DNA of 64,000 nucleotides from Staphylococcus sp. M0911 (GCF_003491325.1 NZ_CP022881.1:2374351-2438350); one strand, 5' to 3'; shown: positions 1 to 8,365, counted from the stretch's first letter. Notes: generated by a model from the sequence alone, not told the origin. Translations and numbers: made by a program.

Positions 1-399
1 AGTAAAAGCTATAGAACAATCGGACTCACTACCCAAAGTATTAACTTACTTAAAACACTTATTTTAGAAAACAAGAAAGAAAACCAGTGGAATGACAAAT
101 TTATTGATAGAGGGTATATATTCACAAATACAGCTGGTAGCCCTATCGACTTGAACAAAATAAACAACATTATCAAAGAGGCTACCGAAATTAGTTCCAT
201 TAAGAAGTCTGTAACGACGCACACCTTACGTCATGCCCACATTTCAACACTTGCTCAATTGGGGATTAACTTAAAAGCTATACAAGAGCGTGTAGGTCAC
301 TCAGACTATAAAACCACACTAGAGATATACACACATGTTACTGATCAGATGGCTAAAGATATGATGAATAAATTGGAACATATTAGTACTTATAGTTAA
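1..399 (+). CDS. int: Site-specific tyrosine integrase, 3' part (runs off the window start)
   Basis: This is the C-terminal catalytic half of a phage or pathogenicity-island tyrosine recombinase, which integrates and excises the element. The frame is open from base 1, so the gene begins before the window. Visible catalytic signatures are HTLRHAH (the HxxR box), GHSDYKTT and the downstream nucleophile context EIYTHV, where the Tyr attacks DNA. The 3' end faces rpsR, whose terminal codons carry an island-type att core, so this is the integrase at the chromosome-proximal end of the element. A hairpin with a T-run follows. Whether the element is a prophage, a SaPI-like island or a remnant cannot be told from this much sequence. 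Confidence 0.85.
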   Translation, partial: SKSYRTIGLTTQSINLLKTLILENKKENQWNDKFIDRGYIFTNTAGSPIDLNKINNIIKEATEISSIKKSVTTHTLRHAHISTLAQLGINLKAIQERVGHSDYKTTLEIYTHVTDQMAKDMMNKLEHISTYS

Positions 400-479
400 C
401 TGAATATAAAGCGAACTGTATTATATCTGATATAAGGTCACGAACACAGACCTGTAAAAAAACAATAAAATATCAAAAT

Positions 480-508
480 AAATACGCTTTAATATAGGCG
501 TATTTTTT
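480..508 (+). terminator. Terminator after int
   Basis: Perfect 8-bp stem AAATACGC / GCGTATTT (480-487 with 498-505) followed by a T-run. It lies 80 bp after the integrase stop. Confidence 0.7.
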
Positions 509-564
509 ATGCCTAAATTTCCAAAACTTTCATATAATGCCCTTTTTCCGCCCTTTTTTTATAT

Positions 565-608
565 TTAAAAACACAAAAACAACCCCATAAGCCTATTCTT
601 ACGGGGTT
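565..608 (-). terminator. Terminator of the rpsF-ssb-rpsR operon
   Basis: Read on the minus strand, arms 598-608 and 581-591 form an 11-bp stem with one G-U pair, followed by T-rich sequence (565-580). It lies on the element side of the att core, so the integrated element appears to supply the operon's terminator. Confidence 0.7.
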
Positions 609-622
609 TTACAATAAACTAT

Positions 623-640
623 ATATTATTGTTCTTCTTT
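623..640 (-). other. att: Putative attachment-site core at the rpsR 3' end
   Basis: The minus strand reads AAAGAAGAACAATAATAT across the last codons and stop of rpsR. From memory this equals the 18-bp core used by the rpsR-targeting family of staphylococcal pathogenicity islands. An integrase gene ends 224 bp away and faces it, which fits an occupied site. The matching second core would lie left of the window. Confidence 0.7.
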
Positions 641-868
641 AACATATGGTAATAAAGCCATATGACGTGCACGTTTGATAGCAGCTGTCAACATACGTTG
701 ATATTTAGCTGAAGTACCAGTTACACGACGTGGTAAAATTTTACCGCGTTCTGAGATAAAACGTTTTAATAATTCAGTGTCTTTATAATCGATATGTGTA
801 ATACCATTTGCTGTGAAATAGCATACTTTTTTACGACGACGTCCGCCTCTTCTTGGTCCACCTGCCAT
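626..868 (-). CDS. rpsR: 30S ribosomal protein S18
   Basis: S18 (80 aa, usual length) binds the platform of the 30S subunit with S6. The sequence has the basic N-terminus [14 protein letters not shown] and the family core with [18 protein letters not shown] and the [14 protein letters not shown] segment. It is the last gene of the rpsF-ssb-rpsR operon, 42 bp after ssb, and starts behind the ribosome-binding site AAGGAGGC. The last codons are embedded in an island attachment core; the encoded C-terminus (VKEEQ) is intact after integration. Confidence 0.97.
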   Translation of the reverse strand: MAGGPRRGGRRRKKVCYFTANGITHIDYKDTELLKRFISERGKILPRRVTGTSAKYQRMLTAAIKRARHMALLPYVKEEQ

Positions 869-910
869 GATTAACTGCCTCCTTTTAATTTTATTTTAAT
901 TAGTTATTTT

Positions 911-1426
911 TTAGAATGGTAAATCATCATCACTAATATCAATAGGTCCGTTCGCATTCGCAAATGGATTATCTGATTGATTTGAATTAGGTCTTGATGA
1001 ATTGTTGTTATACGAAGTATTTTGTCCTGATTGTTGGCCACCGAATCCTTGACCATAGTCTTGGAATTCGTTGTTTTGTGAACGTTGGCCACCGCCATTT
1101 TGTGAATTCTTAGGTTCAAGGAATTGAACACTGTCACAAACGACTTCAGTAACAAAGATACGACGACCTTCTTGATTTTCATAACTACGTGACTGTATGC
1201 GACCATCAACGCCAGCTAAACTACCTTTAGATAAGTAGTTATTTACATTTTCTGCTTGTCTTCTAAAAACAACACAGTTAATGAAATCTGCTTCGCGTTC
1301 CCCTTGAGCATTCGTGAAAGTACGATTAACTGCTAGAGTAAATGTCGCTACACTTACGCCTGAGGGAGTGGTTCTGTATTCTGGATCTTTCGTTAAACGA
1401 CCTACTAATACAACTCTATTTAACAT
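911..1426 (-). CDS. ssb: Single-stranded DNA-binding protein
   Basis: SSB coats single-stranded DNA during replication, recombination and repair and recruits partners through its C-terminal tip. The 171-aa protein has an N-terminal OB fold (about residues 1-110, [18 protein letters not shown] and the [14 protein letters not shown] segment), a Gly/Gln/Asn-rich linker (about 113-160) and the acidic tip DISDDDLPF that binds partner proteins. It lies between rpsF (21 bp upstream) and rpsR, the usual arrangement. A second ORF on the same strand (904-1209) is only a frame shadow. Confidence 0.96.
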   Translation of the reverse strand: MLNRVVLVGRLTKDPEYRTTPSGVSVATFTLAVNRTFTNAQGEREADFINCVVFRRQAENVNNYLSKGSLAGVDGRIQSRSYENQEGRRIFVTEVVCDSVQFLEPKNSQNGGGQRSQNNEFQDYGQGFGGQQSGQNTSYNNNSSRPNSNQSDNPFANANGPIDISDDDLPF

Positions 1427-1447
1427 TTAAACGCCCCCGTCAAATTA

Positions 1448-1744
1448 TTACTTATCTTGGTCTTCACGGATAACGATGTAACGAATGATATCGTCATTGA
1501 TTTTAGCTAAACGTTGGAATTCGTCAGTAGCTTTGTTGTTATCTGATTTAATACGTACGATGTTATAGAAACCTTCTTTGAAATCATTGATTTCATAAGC
1601 TAGGCGACGTTTACCCCAGTCTTTTTCTTCTAAAACTTCTGATCCTTCTGAAGCTAAGATACCATTAAAGCGTTCAACAACTGCTTTTTTCGCATCTTCT
1701 TCAATGTTTGGGCGTACGATGTACATAATTTCATATGTTCTCAT
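1448..1744 (-). CDS. rpsF: 30S ribosomal protein S6
   Basis: S6 (98 aa) pairs with S18 on the 30S platform. The N-terminus [17 protein letters not shown] and the segments [18 protein letters not shown] and RYIVIRED are typical. It is the first gene of the operon. Its ribosome-binding site, AAGGAGGTG, overlaps the basal stem of a structured leader, which suggests that S6:S18 represses its own operon by hiding that site. Confidence 0.97.
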   Translation of the reverse strand: MRTYEIMYIVRPNIEEDAKKAVVERFNGILASEGSEVLEEKDWGKRRLAYEINDFKEGFYNIVRIKSDNNKATDEFQRLAKINDDIIRYIVIREDQDK

Positions 1745-1759
1745 TGTATATTTGCACCT

Positions 1760-1803
1760 CCTTGTGGTCTATACGGCTTATCATCATTTTGTGATAAGCA
1801 AGG
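1760..1803 (-). promoter_or_regulatory. S6:S18-binding leader element
   Basis: On the minus strand an outer stem CCTTG/CAAGG (1799-1803 with 1760-1764) encloses a long hairpin (CTTATCA/TGATAAG) and a bulge beginning CCG. A two-stem structure with a CCG-containing bulge before rpsF is the known S6:S18 mRNA motif. The 3' arm of the outer stem is part of the Shine-Dalgarno sequence, so binding should block initiation. Confidence 0.75.
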
Positions 1804-1830
1804 AATAATTTTCATTACTCACAATCAAGA

Positions 1831-1859
1831 ATTATAGCACAGAGTATTACTTTTTACAA
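1831..1859 (-). promoter_or_regulatory. Promoter of rpsF-ssb-rpsR
   Basis: Minus-strand -35 TTGTAA (1854-1859), 17-bp spacer, -10 TATAAT (1831-1836). It lies about 85 bp upstream of rpsF and just before the S6:S18 leader. The rest of 1860-2119 is AT-rich with nothing further recognised. Confidence 0.65.
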
Positions 1860-2119
1860 TCATATTTAAAATTATAATAAACGAAATGACAAACATATAG
1901 GCACTATGTCCTCTTTTTGATATTTACTCGATAGAGCACCTAATTTTAATATAATTTTTTCAACCAATTTTTATAAAAATCAATGTGAATATACATAATA
2001 AAATCGTTCTTTATATTGTGTAAGTCGTATCATTGTAAATAAAAATTAATTGTAATAACATCATCATTGCGTTTTCAATTTAATTGCGTTTAATTTTTTA
2101 TAAATAAAGGAGAACTTTT

Positions 2120-2941
2120 ATGTTAAAGAAACTATCTTACTCGATGTTTGCTGCAACAATGTTAACTACGATTTCAGGCATTAATTTATCATATGCAGAT
2201 GAAAATTCAAATAATACAAACGATACTCAAAGTAAAAAAGGTACAATGGGCTACGGCTATCAACAATATATGAAAAAGCATCCTGAAAAAGCTAAAAACG
2301 ATACTCAAAATCGATCTACTTTTTCAACTAAATCGCGCGCTGCAACAACTAATAGTGGTGAACGTGTACTTGATATTTCCGAATGGCAAGGTAACTTAAC
2401 CGATGCTCAAGTAAAACAACTTAAGAAAAATTATGATTTTATCATTATTCGTGGACAATATGGTTCTGAATATGTCGATAAATGTTTAGAACACAATTCT
2501 GCCTTGTTAGATAAAAACAATATGAAATTTGGTGTTTATTCATATAGTATGTACGAAAATGCTGACGATGCTCGTTATGAAGCGAGAATGTTATACAATC
2601 GTGCGCCAAAAGCAGAATTTTATATCAACGATTATGAACAACAAACGGTTACTTCTGGCGATGCGAACACTGCTACAGTAGCTTGGGCTGATCAAATGAA
2701 AAAACTAGCTGGTAATAAGAAAGTATTATTCTATTCATACGAAAACTTTATGGTTAATAATGTGGCTAACGCAGTGAGTTCATATGACGGTTATTGGTTA
2801 GCTTCATATCAAGCTCAAGAGCCAACTCGAGAAAAAGTGTTATGGCAATATACAGATAGTTTCTATTCATCAGAACTTAATCAAAATGTAGATGCTAACT
2901 ATGTTGATTCAAATGTAAGCACAAACTGGTTTACATCATAA
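2120..2941 (+). CDS. Secreted GH25-family lysozyme (N-acetylmuramidase)
   Basis: Predicted secreted muramidase that cleaves MurNAc-GlcNAc bonds in peptidoglycan. The 273-aa protein has a signal peptide (MLKKLSYSMFAATMLTT to about residue 26, ending SYA), a low-complexity linker to about residue 80, then one GH25 domain. The domain starts VLDISEWQG (the first catalytic Asp region), and YINDYEQQ carries the DxE acid pair. No wall-binding repeats follow, so the enzyme is probably freely secreted. The start is supported by AAAGGAG eight bases upstream. It is transcribed away from rpsF. Bacterial GH25 enzymes act in wall turnover, competition or lysis; which applies here is not visible. Confidence 0.85.
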   Translation: MLKKLSYSMFAATMLTTISGINLSYADENSNNTNDTQSKKGTMGYGYQQYMKKHPEKAKNDTQNRSTFSTKSRAATTNSGERVLDISEWQGNLTDAQVKQLKKNYDFIIIRGQYGSEYVDKCLEHNSALLDKNNMKFGVYSYSMYENADDARYEARMLYNRAPKAEFYINDYEQQTVTSGDANTATVAWADQMKKLAGNKKVLFYSYENFMVNNVANAVSSYDGYWLASYQAQEPTREKVLWQYTDSFYSSELNQNVDANYVDSNVSTNWFTS

Positions 2942-2955
2942 ATGTGTAAAAACAC

Positions 2956-2984
2956 TTCACAAGTACGAACGTTTGTTCTATAAT
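2956..2984 (+). promoter_or_regulatory. Promoter with a LexA (SOS) box in its spacer
   Basis: -35 TTCACA (2956-2961), 17-bp spacer, -10 TATAAT (2979-2984). The spacer holds CGAACGTTTGTTCT (2966-2979), which matches the Gram-positive LexA pattern GAAC-N4-GTTC exactly. A repressor bound there would block polymerase. Confidence 0.75.
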
Positions 2985-3002
2985 GGGTGTGAGGTGTTTA
3001 AC

Positions 3003-3194
3003 ATGAACTTAAATTTAGATTGGAATAAAGACTTTCAAGAATTTCAAGATATTTTAAATTGTGGTTTGCACCCTGAATGGTTATACAATGCCAAAGCTAA
3101 TATGATTTTAGTACCTGCTTATACTGGTGAAGGCAAACAATTTTTTAGAACTACAGATATTCTTAAAGCAAGTGAGGTTATTCCTTTCTTTTAA
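3003..3194 (+). CDS. Small conserved protein of unknown function behind a LexA box
   Basis: A 63-aa soluble protein, beginning MNLNLDWNKDFQEFQDIL and ending SEVIPFF, with no signal peptide or membrane segment. The family is not recognised. The ATG at 3003 is chosen because GTGAGGTG precedes it by 7 nt; a longer frame from 2973 would start inside the promoter. The LexA-type operator between -35 and -10 makes SOS induction likely. A strong terminator follows at once, so it is a single-gene unit. It sits in the rpsF-ychF interval. Confidence 0.7.
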   Translation: MNLNLDWNKDFQEFQDILNCGLHPEWLYNAKANMILVPAYTGEGKQFFRTTDILKASEVIPFF

Positions 3195-3212
3195 TATAAT
3201 AATGTTGTATTT

Positions 3213-3266
3213 AAGCAATGTAGTCTTGTCACTTAGTAACTCCGACCATGTACTACATTGCTTTTT
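3213..3266 (+). terminator. Terminator of the small SOS gene
   Basis: Perfect 12-bp stem AAGCAATGTAGT / ACTACATTGCTT (3213-3224 with 3252-3263) followed by a T-run. Confidence 0.85.
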
Positions 3267-3290
3267 CTATCTTAATCTGCAATTTCTCCC

Positions 3291-3324
3291 ATAAAAAAAC
3301 TACTCTAGTTAATCTAGAGTAGTT
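3291..3324 (-). terminator. Terminator of the mscS-DUF951-ychF unit
   Basis: 11-bp perfect stem (3298-3308 with 3314-3324), 5-nt loop, then a run of seven T on the minus strand. Confidence 0.85.
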
Positions 3325-3359
3325 AAAATCTAATTAATGATTGATACTGTTGATTATAA

Positions 3360-4457
3360 TTAAACATTAAATCTAAAATGAACAATATCTCCATCTTGCA
3401 TGATGTAGTCTTTACCTTCTAAACGTTGTCTACCTGCTTCTTTAGCACCATTTTCGCCACCATGTTCAACATAATCACTATAACTTGTAACCTCTGCACG
3501 GATAAAACCACGTTCAAAGTCTGTGTGGATAATTCCAGCACATTGTGGTGCTGTCATACCTTGTACGAATGTCCAAGCACGTACCTCTTGTACACCAGCA
3601 GTAAAGTATGTTGATAAACCTAATAAATCATACGTTGTACGAATCAAACGATCTAAACCTGGTTCTTCAATTCCTAAGTCTTCTAGGAACATTTCTTTAT
3701 CTTCATCGTCTAATGTTGCAATTTCTTCTTCTATTTTTGCACTGATGACAATAACTTCAGAGTCTTCTTGAGCAGCATAGTCACGAATTGCTTTCACTTT
3801 ATCGTTTTCTTCATCGCCAATTTCGTCTTCACCAACATTAGCAATATATAACATTTTTTTAGATGTTAACAATTGTGCTTGGTTAACCCATTTTTGATCT
3901 TCATCATTAAATTCGATACTACGTACGGGTTTACCTTCTTCCAATGTTTCTTTAATTTTAGATAAAATACGTAATTCCATTTCAGCAGTTTTATCTTTTT
4001 GGCGAGCCATTTTTTCAATCTTAGGCAAACGTTTTTCTACTGATTCTAAATCTGCTAATACTAACTCCATATTAATAACTTCAATATCATCTAGAGGATT
4101 AACTCGACCAGACACATGCGTTACATTTTCGTCATCAAATGCACGAACAACTTGGCAAATAGCATCGACTTCTCGAATATGTGATAAGAATTTATTACCT
4201 AAACCTTCACCTTTTGATGCACCTTTAACAATACCTGCAATATCAGTAAATTCGAATGTTGTTGGAATCGTCTTTTTGGGTTGAACCATTTCTTCTAGTT
4301 TTAACAAACGTGAATCCGGTACTTCTACGATTCCTACGTTTGGATCGATTGTTGCGAATGGGTAGTTAGCTGCTAAAGCCCCCGCTTTAGTAATTGCATT
4401 AAAAAGTGTAGACTTCCCTACGTTTGGTAAACCTACAATACCTGCTGTTAAAGCCAT
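3360..4457 (-). CDS. ychF: Redox-regulated ATPase/GTPase YchF (OLA1 family)
   Basis: Translation-associated P-loop NTPase of the Obg-like YchF family (365 aa, usual length), which binds ATP in preference to GTP and associates with ribosomes. It shows Walker A GLPNVGKST at residues 8-16, switch DIAGIVKGAS, and NVGEDE in place of the NKxD guanine motif, the hallmark of YchF. A coiled-coil insert (about 130-200) and a C-terminal TGS domain ending DGDIVHFRFNV follow. It is the last gene of mscS-DUF951-ychF, 11 bp after DUF951, behind TTAGGAGAATG. Confidence 0.97.
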   Translation of the reverse strand: MALTAGIVGLPNVGKSTLFNAITKAGALAANYPFATIDPNVGIVEVPDSRLLKLEEMVQPKKTIPTTFEFTDIAGIVKGASKGEGLGNKFLSHIREVDAICQVVRAFDDENVTHVSGRVNPLDDIEVINMELVLADLESVEKRLPKIEKMARQKDKTAEMELRILSKIKETLEEGKPVRSIEFNDEDQKWVNQAQLLTSKKMLYIANVGEDEIGDEENDKVKAIRDYAAQEDSEVIVISAKIEEEIATLDDEDKEMFLEDLGIEEPGLDRLIRTTYDLLGLSTYFTAGVQEVRAWTFVQGMTAPQCAGIIHTDFERGFIRAEVTSYSDYVEHGGENGAKEAGRQRLEGKDYIMQDGDIVHFRFNV

Positions 4458-4468
4458 TAATCATTCTC

Positions 4469-4672
4469 CTAACTTTCTGTATCTTCATTGGATACTAAAA
4501 TTTTCTTTAATTTTTTATTAAACGTCTGACGTGGAATCATAATACTACGTTGACAATTTTCACATTTAATTCTAATGTCAGCGCCCATTCTTATGATTTT
4601 AAAACGATTTGTCCCACATGCATGTTGTTTTTTCATTTCTACTATATCATTTATTCCGTAATTTGACGTCAT
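4469..4672 (-). CDS. DUF951 family protein
   Basis: A 67-aa protein with a Cys pair (CENCQRS) and an earlier Cys (KKQHACGTNRFKI), the pattern of the small DUF951 family, probably a zinc-ribbon-like domain. Function unknown. It lies between mscS and ychF, a conserved order in Firmicutes, with ribosome-binding site GGAGG 7 nt before the ATG. Confidence 0.85.
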   Translation of the reverse strand: MTSNYGINDIVEMKKQHACGTNRFKIIRMGADIRIKCENCQRSIMIPRQTFNKKLKKILVSNEDTES

Positions 4673-4692
4673 GAAATTACCTCCAATGATAA

Positions 4693-5571
4693 TTAGCCAC
4701 GTTTTTGCTCTTCATATGGAGCAAAAATGGGTTTAGGCATTTTAATATTTTCTCTAACAAATAATCGTTGCACTTCTTTTCTAATAATTCTACCACCAGC
4801 TGCACCTTCTCCAGGTATTGTTTCTGCAGAGATTCTGATAGTCACCTTATTATTATCAATAGAATCAATACCTTCTACAACAGGGTCACTCACAAATAAG
4901 TAGTATTTACTTCTAAGTGATGTGAATAATTTATTCAATTCTTTCTCAACATGATCTAAATTCTCTTCTATTGAGACCGGTATCGCTACAATTGAAGTTC
5001 CATTAGTAATTGAGAAGTTAGTAATTTCACCCATACTACCGTTTGGAAGAATCGTTAATTCCCCTGAGATAGTATTAATACGTGTTGATCTCAGTCCAAT
5101 TGATTTAACAGTTCCTTCAGCAACCGTCGTACCACCGCTATTAATTTTAACATAGTCGCCTACATCAAATTGATTTTCGAATATGATAAAGAATCCAGTA
5201 ATGATATCTTTAACAATTGTTTGTGCACCGAAACCTACGGCTAAACCAACTACACCAGCACTCGCTATTATACCTTCTACGCTAATTCCAAATTTACTTA
5301 AGATGGTCGTAATAACGATAAACCAGACAATATACTTAACTACATTTTGTACAAGTGAAATTAATGTTTTAGAACGCTTTTTATTCCCTTTTCTACTCTT
5401 ATTTTGAATTTTAAACGCTTGTTCAATCACTTTATTTAAAATGCTTATGACTATAATCGCTGCAACAATATAAATCAAAATCATGATAATCTTGATCGCC
5501 AACGTTTCATAAGTTTCAACTTTTGTAAGTGGCTCAATTAACGAAGAAAGGATATGTTTGACTTGATTCAT
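4693..5571 (-). CDS. mscS: MscS-family small-conductance mechanosensitive channel
   Basis: Membrane channel that opens under tension to release solutes after osmotic downshock. The 292-aa protein has three N-terminal membrane segments (about 25-45, 75-95, 100-140). The pore-lining TM3 is the Gly/Ala-rich stretch GIIASAGVVGLAVGFGAQTI, and the beta domain starts GFFIIFENQFDVGDYV. A polar C-terminal vestibule follows. Start supported by GAGGAGG. It leads the operon mscS-DUF951-ychF. Confidence 0.92.
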   Translation of the reverse strand: MNQVKHILSSLIEPLTKVETYETLAIKIIMILIYIVAAIIVISILNKVIEQAFKIQNKSRKGNKKRSKTLISLVQNVVKYIVWFIVITTILSKFGISVEGIIASAGVVGLAVGFGAQTIVKDIITGFFIIFENQFDVGDYVKINSGGTTVAEGTVKSIGLRSTRINTISGELTILPNGSMGEITNFSITNGTSIVAIPVSIEENLDHVEKELNKLFTSLRSKYYLFVSDPVVEGIDSIDNNKVTIRISAETIPGEGAAGGRIIRKEVQRLFVRENIKMPKPIFAPYEEQKRG

Positions 5572-5718
5572 TATGCATTTACCTCCTCACTTTAAACTTT
5601 TCATAATTAAATCATTATATCTTAAAACCACTTATATTAAATCAGTCTTCAGATTTAAAAACTGCTTTCTATAGTAAGCAGCGTTTATTTTTAATATGTT
5701 TCTATGTGACTTCTACAC

Positions 5719-6558
5719 TTATATCTCATAATTTTGATTTAGTTTTTTTATTAATGACTTAAATTCTTCTTCTGATTTGAATTCAAAAGCAATTTTACCA
5801 ATATTTTTATGTGTTGATATATCTACTTTAGAACCATATTGTTCTTTAAGTTGTCTTTCTTGCTTTTGAATAAATTTGGGTTTATTTAACGTTTGTTCAT
5901 CAACCGAAGTCTTTGGAGAAGTTTTGCTTACATAATCATTGATATAGCTCTCTAAATATCTTACACTCCACGATTCTTTCACAGCTTTTTTCGCTATTGA
6001 TTTCATTTTCTGTGGAGATTTTAAACCTAGTAATGTGCGACCATGTGCACCTGAAAGCTCACCATCACGTACCATTTTAGCAACGTCTGAAGGTAATTTT
6101 AATAAACGTAACATATTAGCAATATAAGGACGTGATTTAGAAAGTCTTTCAGCAACTTCTTGTTGTGTTATATTCAAATCTTCCATTAGCTTTTTATAAC
6201 TTTCTGCTTCTTCTATAGCATTCAAATCTTCACGTTGTAAATTCTCTATAATGGCTAATTCCATCATATCTTCATCAGATAATTCTTTAATGATTGCAGG
6301 AATTTCAGTTAAACCTGCTTTTTGGGAGGCTCTAAAACGTCGTTCTCCTACAACAATATAATAACCTTGAACAGTTTTTCTTACTACAATCGGCTGCAAT
6401 ATGCCGTGTTGTTTAATTGATTGTGCCAAATCATTTAGTCTATATTCATCAAATGTTTTTCTCGGTTGATAAGGATTAGCTTTAATTAAGGCTAACGAAA
6501 CGGAATGTACTTGTTCATCTTTGTTTAATTGCAATCTTTGATCTTCTCGATGAGCCAT
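5719..6558 (-). CDS. parB: ParB/Spo0J-type chromosome partitioning protein
   Basis: ParB-family CTPase that loads on parS sites and spreads to organise the origin region and recruit SMC. The 279-aa protein has the N-terminal ParB nuclease-like/CTP fold (ANPYQPRKTF about 29-38, GERRFRASQ about 75-83), a helix-turn-helix (ITQQEVAERLSKSRPYIANMLRLLKLP) and a C-terminal dimerisation tail. It is one of two ParB-like proteins in the window; the other (57622-58461) has the membrane-binding N-terminus of Noc, so this one is the Spo0J candidate. No parA/soj gene is adjacent. The start is the first in-frame ATG, preceded by a weak AAAGATGTG. Confidence 0.85.
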   Translation of the reverse strand: MAHREDQRLQLNKDEQVHSVSLALIKANPYQPRKTFDEYRLNDLAQSIKQHGILQPIVVRKTVQGYYIVVGERRFRASQKAGLTEIPAIIKELSDEDMMELAIIENLQREDLNAIEEAESYKKLMEDLNITQQEVAERLSKSRPYIANMLRLLKLPSDVAKMVRDGELSGAHGRTLLGLKSPQKMKSIAKKAVKESWSVRYLESYINDYVSKTSPKTSVDEQTLNKPKFIQKQERQLKEQYGSKVDISTHKNIGKIAFEFKSEEEFKSLIKKLNQNYEI

Positions 6559-6748
6559 TTTTTCACATCTTTCTCTAAAAATTAATACCGTGATATTAAT
6601 ATAATTTGTATCTCTATTTTATTTTAAAAATTTGACCCTTTTTTCACAAGTAGAAATCACAAGTTACGACAATTTCTTCAAAAATATTATTTTAAGATAA
6701 CGCTATGATTTCAACGATTCGACAAATCTGAATTGTAAGTTTAATCTA

Positions 6749-6763
6749 AATTTTCAGAAAAGT
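6749..6763 (+). promoter_or_regulatory. CodY-like box upstream of the met operon
   Basis: AATTTTCAGAAAAGT matches the CodY consensus AATTTTCWGAAAATT at 14 of 15 positions. It ends 2 bp before the -35 TTGACA (6766-6771), where bound CodY would exclude RNA polymerase. CodY control of staphylococcal methionine genes is established; the match here is seen directly. Confidence 0.75.
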
Positions 6764-6765
6764 TA

Positions 6766-6794
6766 TTGACAAATGATTCTTCTATCTGTAAGCT
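6766..6794 (+). promoter_or_regulatory. met operon promoter (candidate)
   Basis: -35 TTGACA (6766-6771) is clear. The -10 is less so: TAAGCT (6789-6794) has a 17-bp spacer. The transcript would begin about 460 bases before metI, leaving room for the T-box leader. Confidence 0.55.
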
Positions 6795-6856
6795 ATGTAT
6801 TAACAATTACAAAACGAAACATTTTACACACTATAAAAAGGAAAGTAAAACTTACA

Positions 6857-7240
6857 CTGCTTATACAGAGAATCTTCGTAGCTGAGAGAAGATATTGTAA
6901 GAAAGTTTGAAAATGGCCTTGGAGTGTTGATGCCAATATGAGGTGTCAACGGGTTCGCCCGTTATAGCGATACAGTATTAACATTTTGTTAAATGGCGTA
7001 CTGGAATTAAAGACGCACATTTTATCGTTAATACTCATTTCTTCAATCTCTGAATGGATGAGTTTTTTTATGAACGATATTTTTGTGATTTCTTCATTTT
7101 TATCAGTGCCTATTACCAAAATGGTGTACTGATAGAGGTTACTTTAGTAATAAAGTAACAAACAAAGGTGGTACCACGAAATCAAAGCTTTCGTCCTTTA
7201 CATCCGAAAGAATCGGGTTTAAAGGACGAAAGCTTTTTTT
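6857..7240 (+). promoter_or_regulatory. T-box riboswitch leader of the methionine operon
   Basis: A long structured leader that senses uncharged tRNA. Stem I has the conserved CTGAGAGAAGAT region near 6880-6893. A tight hairpin AACGGG-TTCG-CCCGTT lies at 6948-6963. The T-box AAAGGTGGTACCACG is at 7164-7178, and its TGGT would pair with the ACCA end of tRNA-Met. It is followed by a strong terminator (arms 7184-7206 and 7214-7236 with T-run) that the antiterminator must replace. I could not fix the specifier triplet with confidence; assignment to tRNA-Met rests on the operon. Confidence 0.93.
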
Positions 7241-7261
7241 AATTTTAAGGAGGGTCTAGTA

Positions 7262-8365
7262 ATGAAGGATACAGAATTAGCACAAATTTCTTTGACTAAA
7301 GATCATACAGGAGCTATTGCCAATCCAATATATTTATCAACTGCATATCAACATCCTCAACTAGGTCAGTCAACAGGTTATGACTATACACGAACGAAGA
7401 ATCCAACAAGGACAGCTTTTGAAGAATCATTCGCCAAACTAGAGAAAGGTGTAGCATCATTTGCAACTTCAAGTGGCATGGCTGCAATTCAACTTGTATG
7501 TAACCTTTTTAAACCTGGTGATGAAGTATTAGTTGCATTTGATTTATACGGTGGCACATTTAGACTATTTGATTTTTACGAACAGCAATACGGTGTGACA
7601 TTTAAGTACGTAGATTTCCTAAACTATGAAGAAGTTGAAAATCAAATTACATCACAAACAAAAGCACTATTCATCGAACCCATTTCTAATCCACAAATGA
7701 TTGATATCGATGTTACACCTTATTATGTGCTCAGTAAAAAACATGATTTATTAACTATTATTGATAACACATTTTTAACACCATATCTTTCAACACCATT
7801 AGAAGAAGGTGCCGACATTGTTTTACATTCGGCTACAAAATATATTGGTGGTCATAATGATGTGCTAGCAGGTGTTGTTACAGTCAAAGACGACAAGTTA
7901 GCTGAAGAATTGGGACAATTCCACAATATGATAGGCGCTACGCTATCACCGTTGGATAGCTATTTACTACAAAGAGGTCTAAAAACTTTGCATTTACGAA
8001 TCGATCGTTCACAAGAAAATGCTCAAAAATTAGCAGTTAAATGCCAAGATTTAGATGCAATTGACGAGGTCTTATATAGCGGTAGAACTGGCATGTTAAG
8101 TTTACGACTCAACAAGGCATATAGCGTTCCTAAATTTTTGGAAAATTTAGAAACTTGTATATTTGCAGAGAGTTTAGGTGGTACAGAAACGTTTATTACA
8201 TTCCCTTACACACAGACTCACGTGGATATGCCCGATGAAGAGAAAGACAAACGAGGTATCGATGAGTTTTTAATTCGCTTATCAATCGGAATCGAAAACT
8301 ATTCTGATATTGAAGCAGACATTATCCAAGCATTAACGCATTCAAAAGTAGGAGTGATTTCATGA
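7262..8365 (+). CDS. metI: Cystathionine gamma-synthase / O-acetylhomoserine thiolyase
   Basis: PLP enzyme that joins an activated homoserine ester to cysteine (giving cystathionine) or sulfide (giving homocysteine). The 367-aa protein has the Cys/Met-metabolism fold, with the substrate motif [11 protein letters not shown] near the N-terminus, the Asp of [10 protein letters not shown] and the PLP lysine in [12 protein letters not shown] (about residue 198). It is first in metICFE, starts behind AAGGAGGG, and its stop overlaps metC by 4 bp (ATGA). Confidence 0.94.
   Translation: MKDTELAQISLTKDHTGAIANPIYLSTAYQHPQLGQSTGYDYTRTKNPTRTAFEESFAKLEKGVASFATSSGMAAIQLVCNLFKPGDEVLVAFDLYGGTFRLFDFYEQQYGVTFKYVDFLNYEEVENQITSQTKALFIEPISNPQMIDIDVTPYYVLSKKHDLLTIIDNTFLTPYLSTPLEEGADIVLHSATKYIGGHNDVLAGVVTVKDDKLAEELGQFHNMIGATLSPLDSYLLQRGLKTLHLRIDRSQENAQKLAVKCQDLDAIDEVLYSGRTGMLSLRLNKAYSVPKFLENLETCIFAESLGGTETFITFPYTQTHVDMPDEEKDKRGIDEFLIRLSIGIENYSDIEADIIQALTHSKVGVIS

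Noticed and set aside
2973..3002. Longer start for the 63-aa SOS gene
   Set aside because: The extension would begin inside the -10/LexA region; ATG 3003 has a ribosome-binding site.
6931..6940. ATG at 6938 as the T-box specifier
   Set aside because: Position in Stem I could not be confirmed by hand folding.
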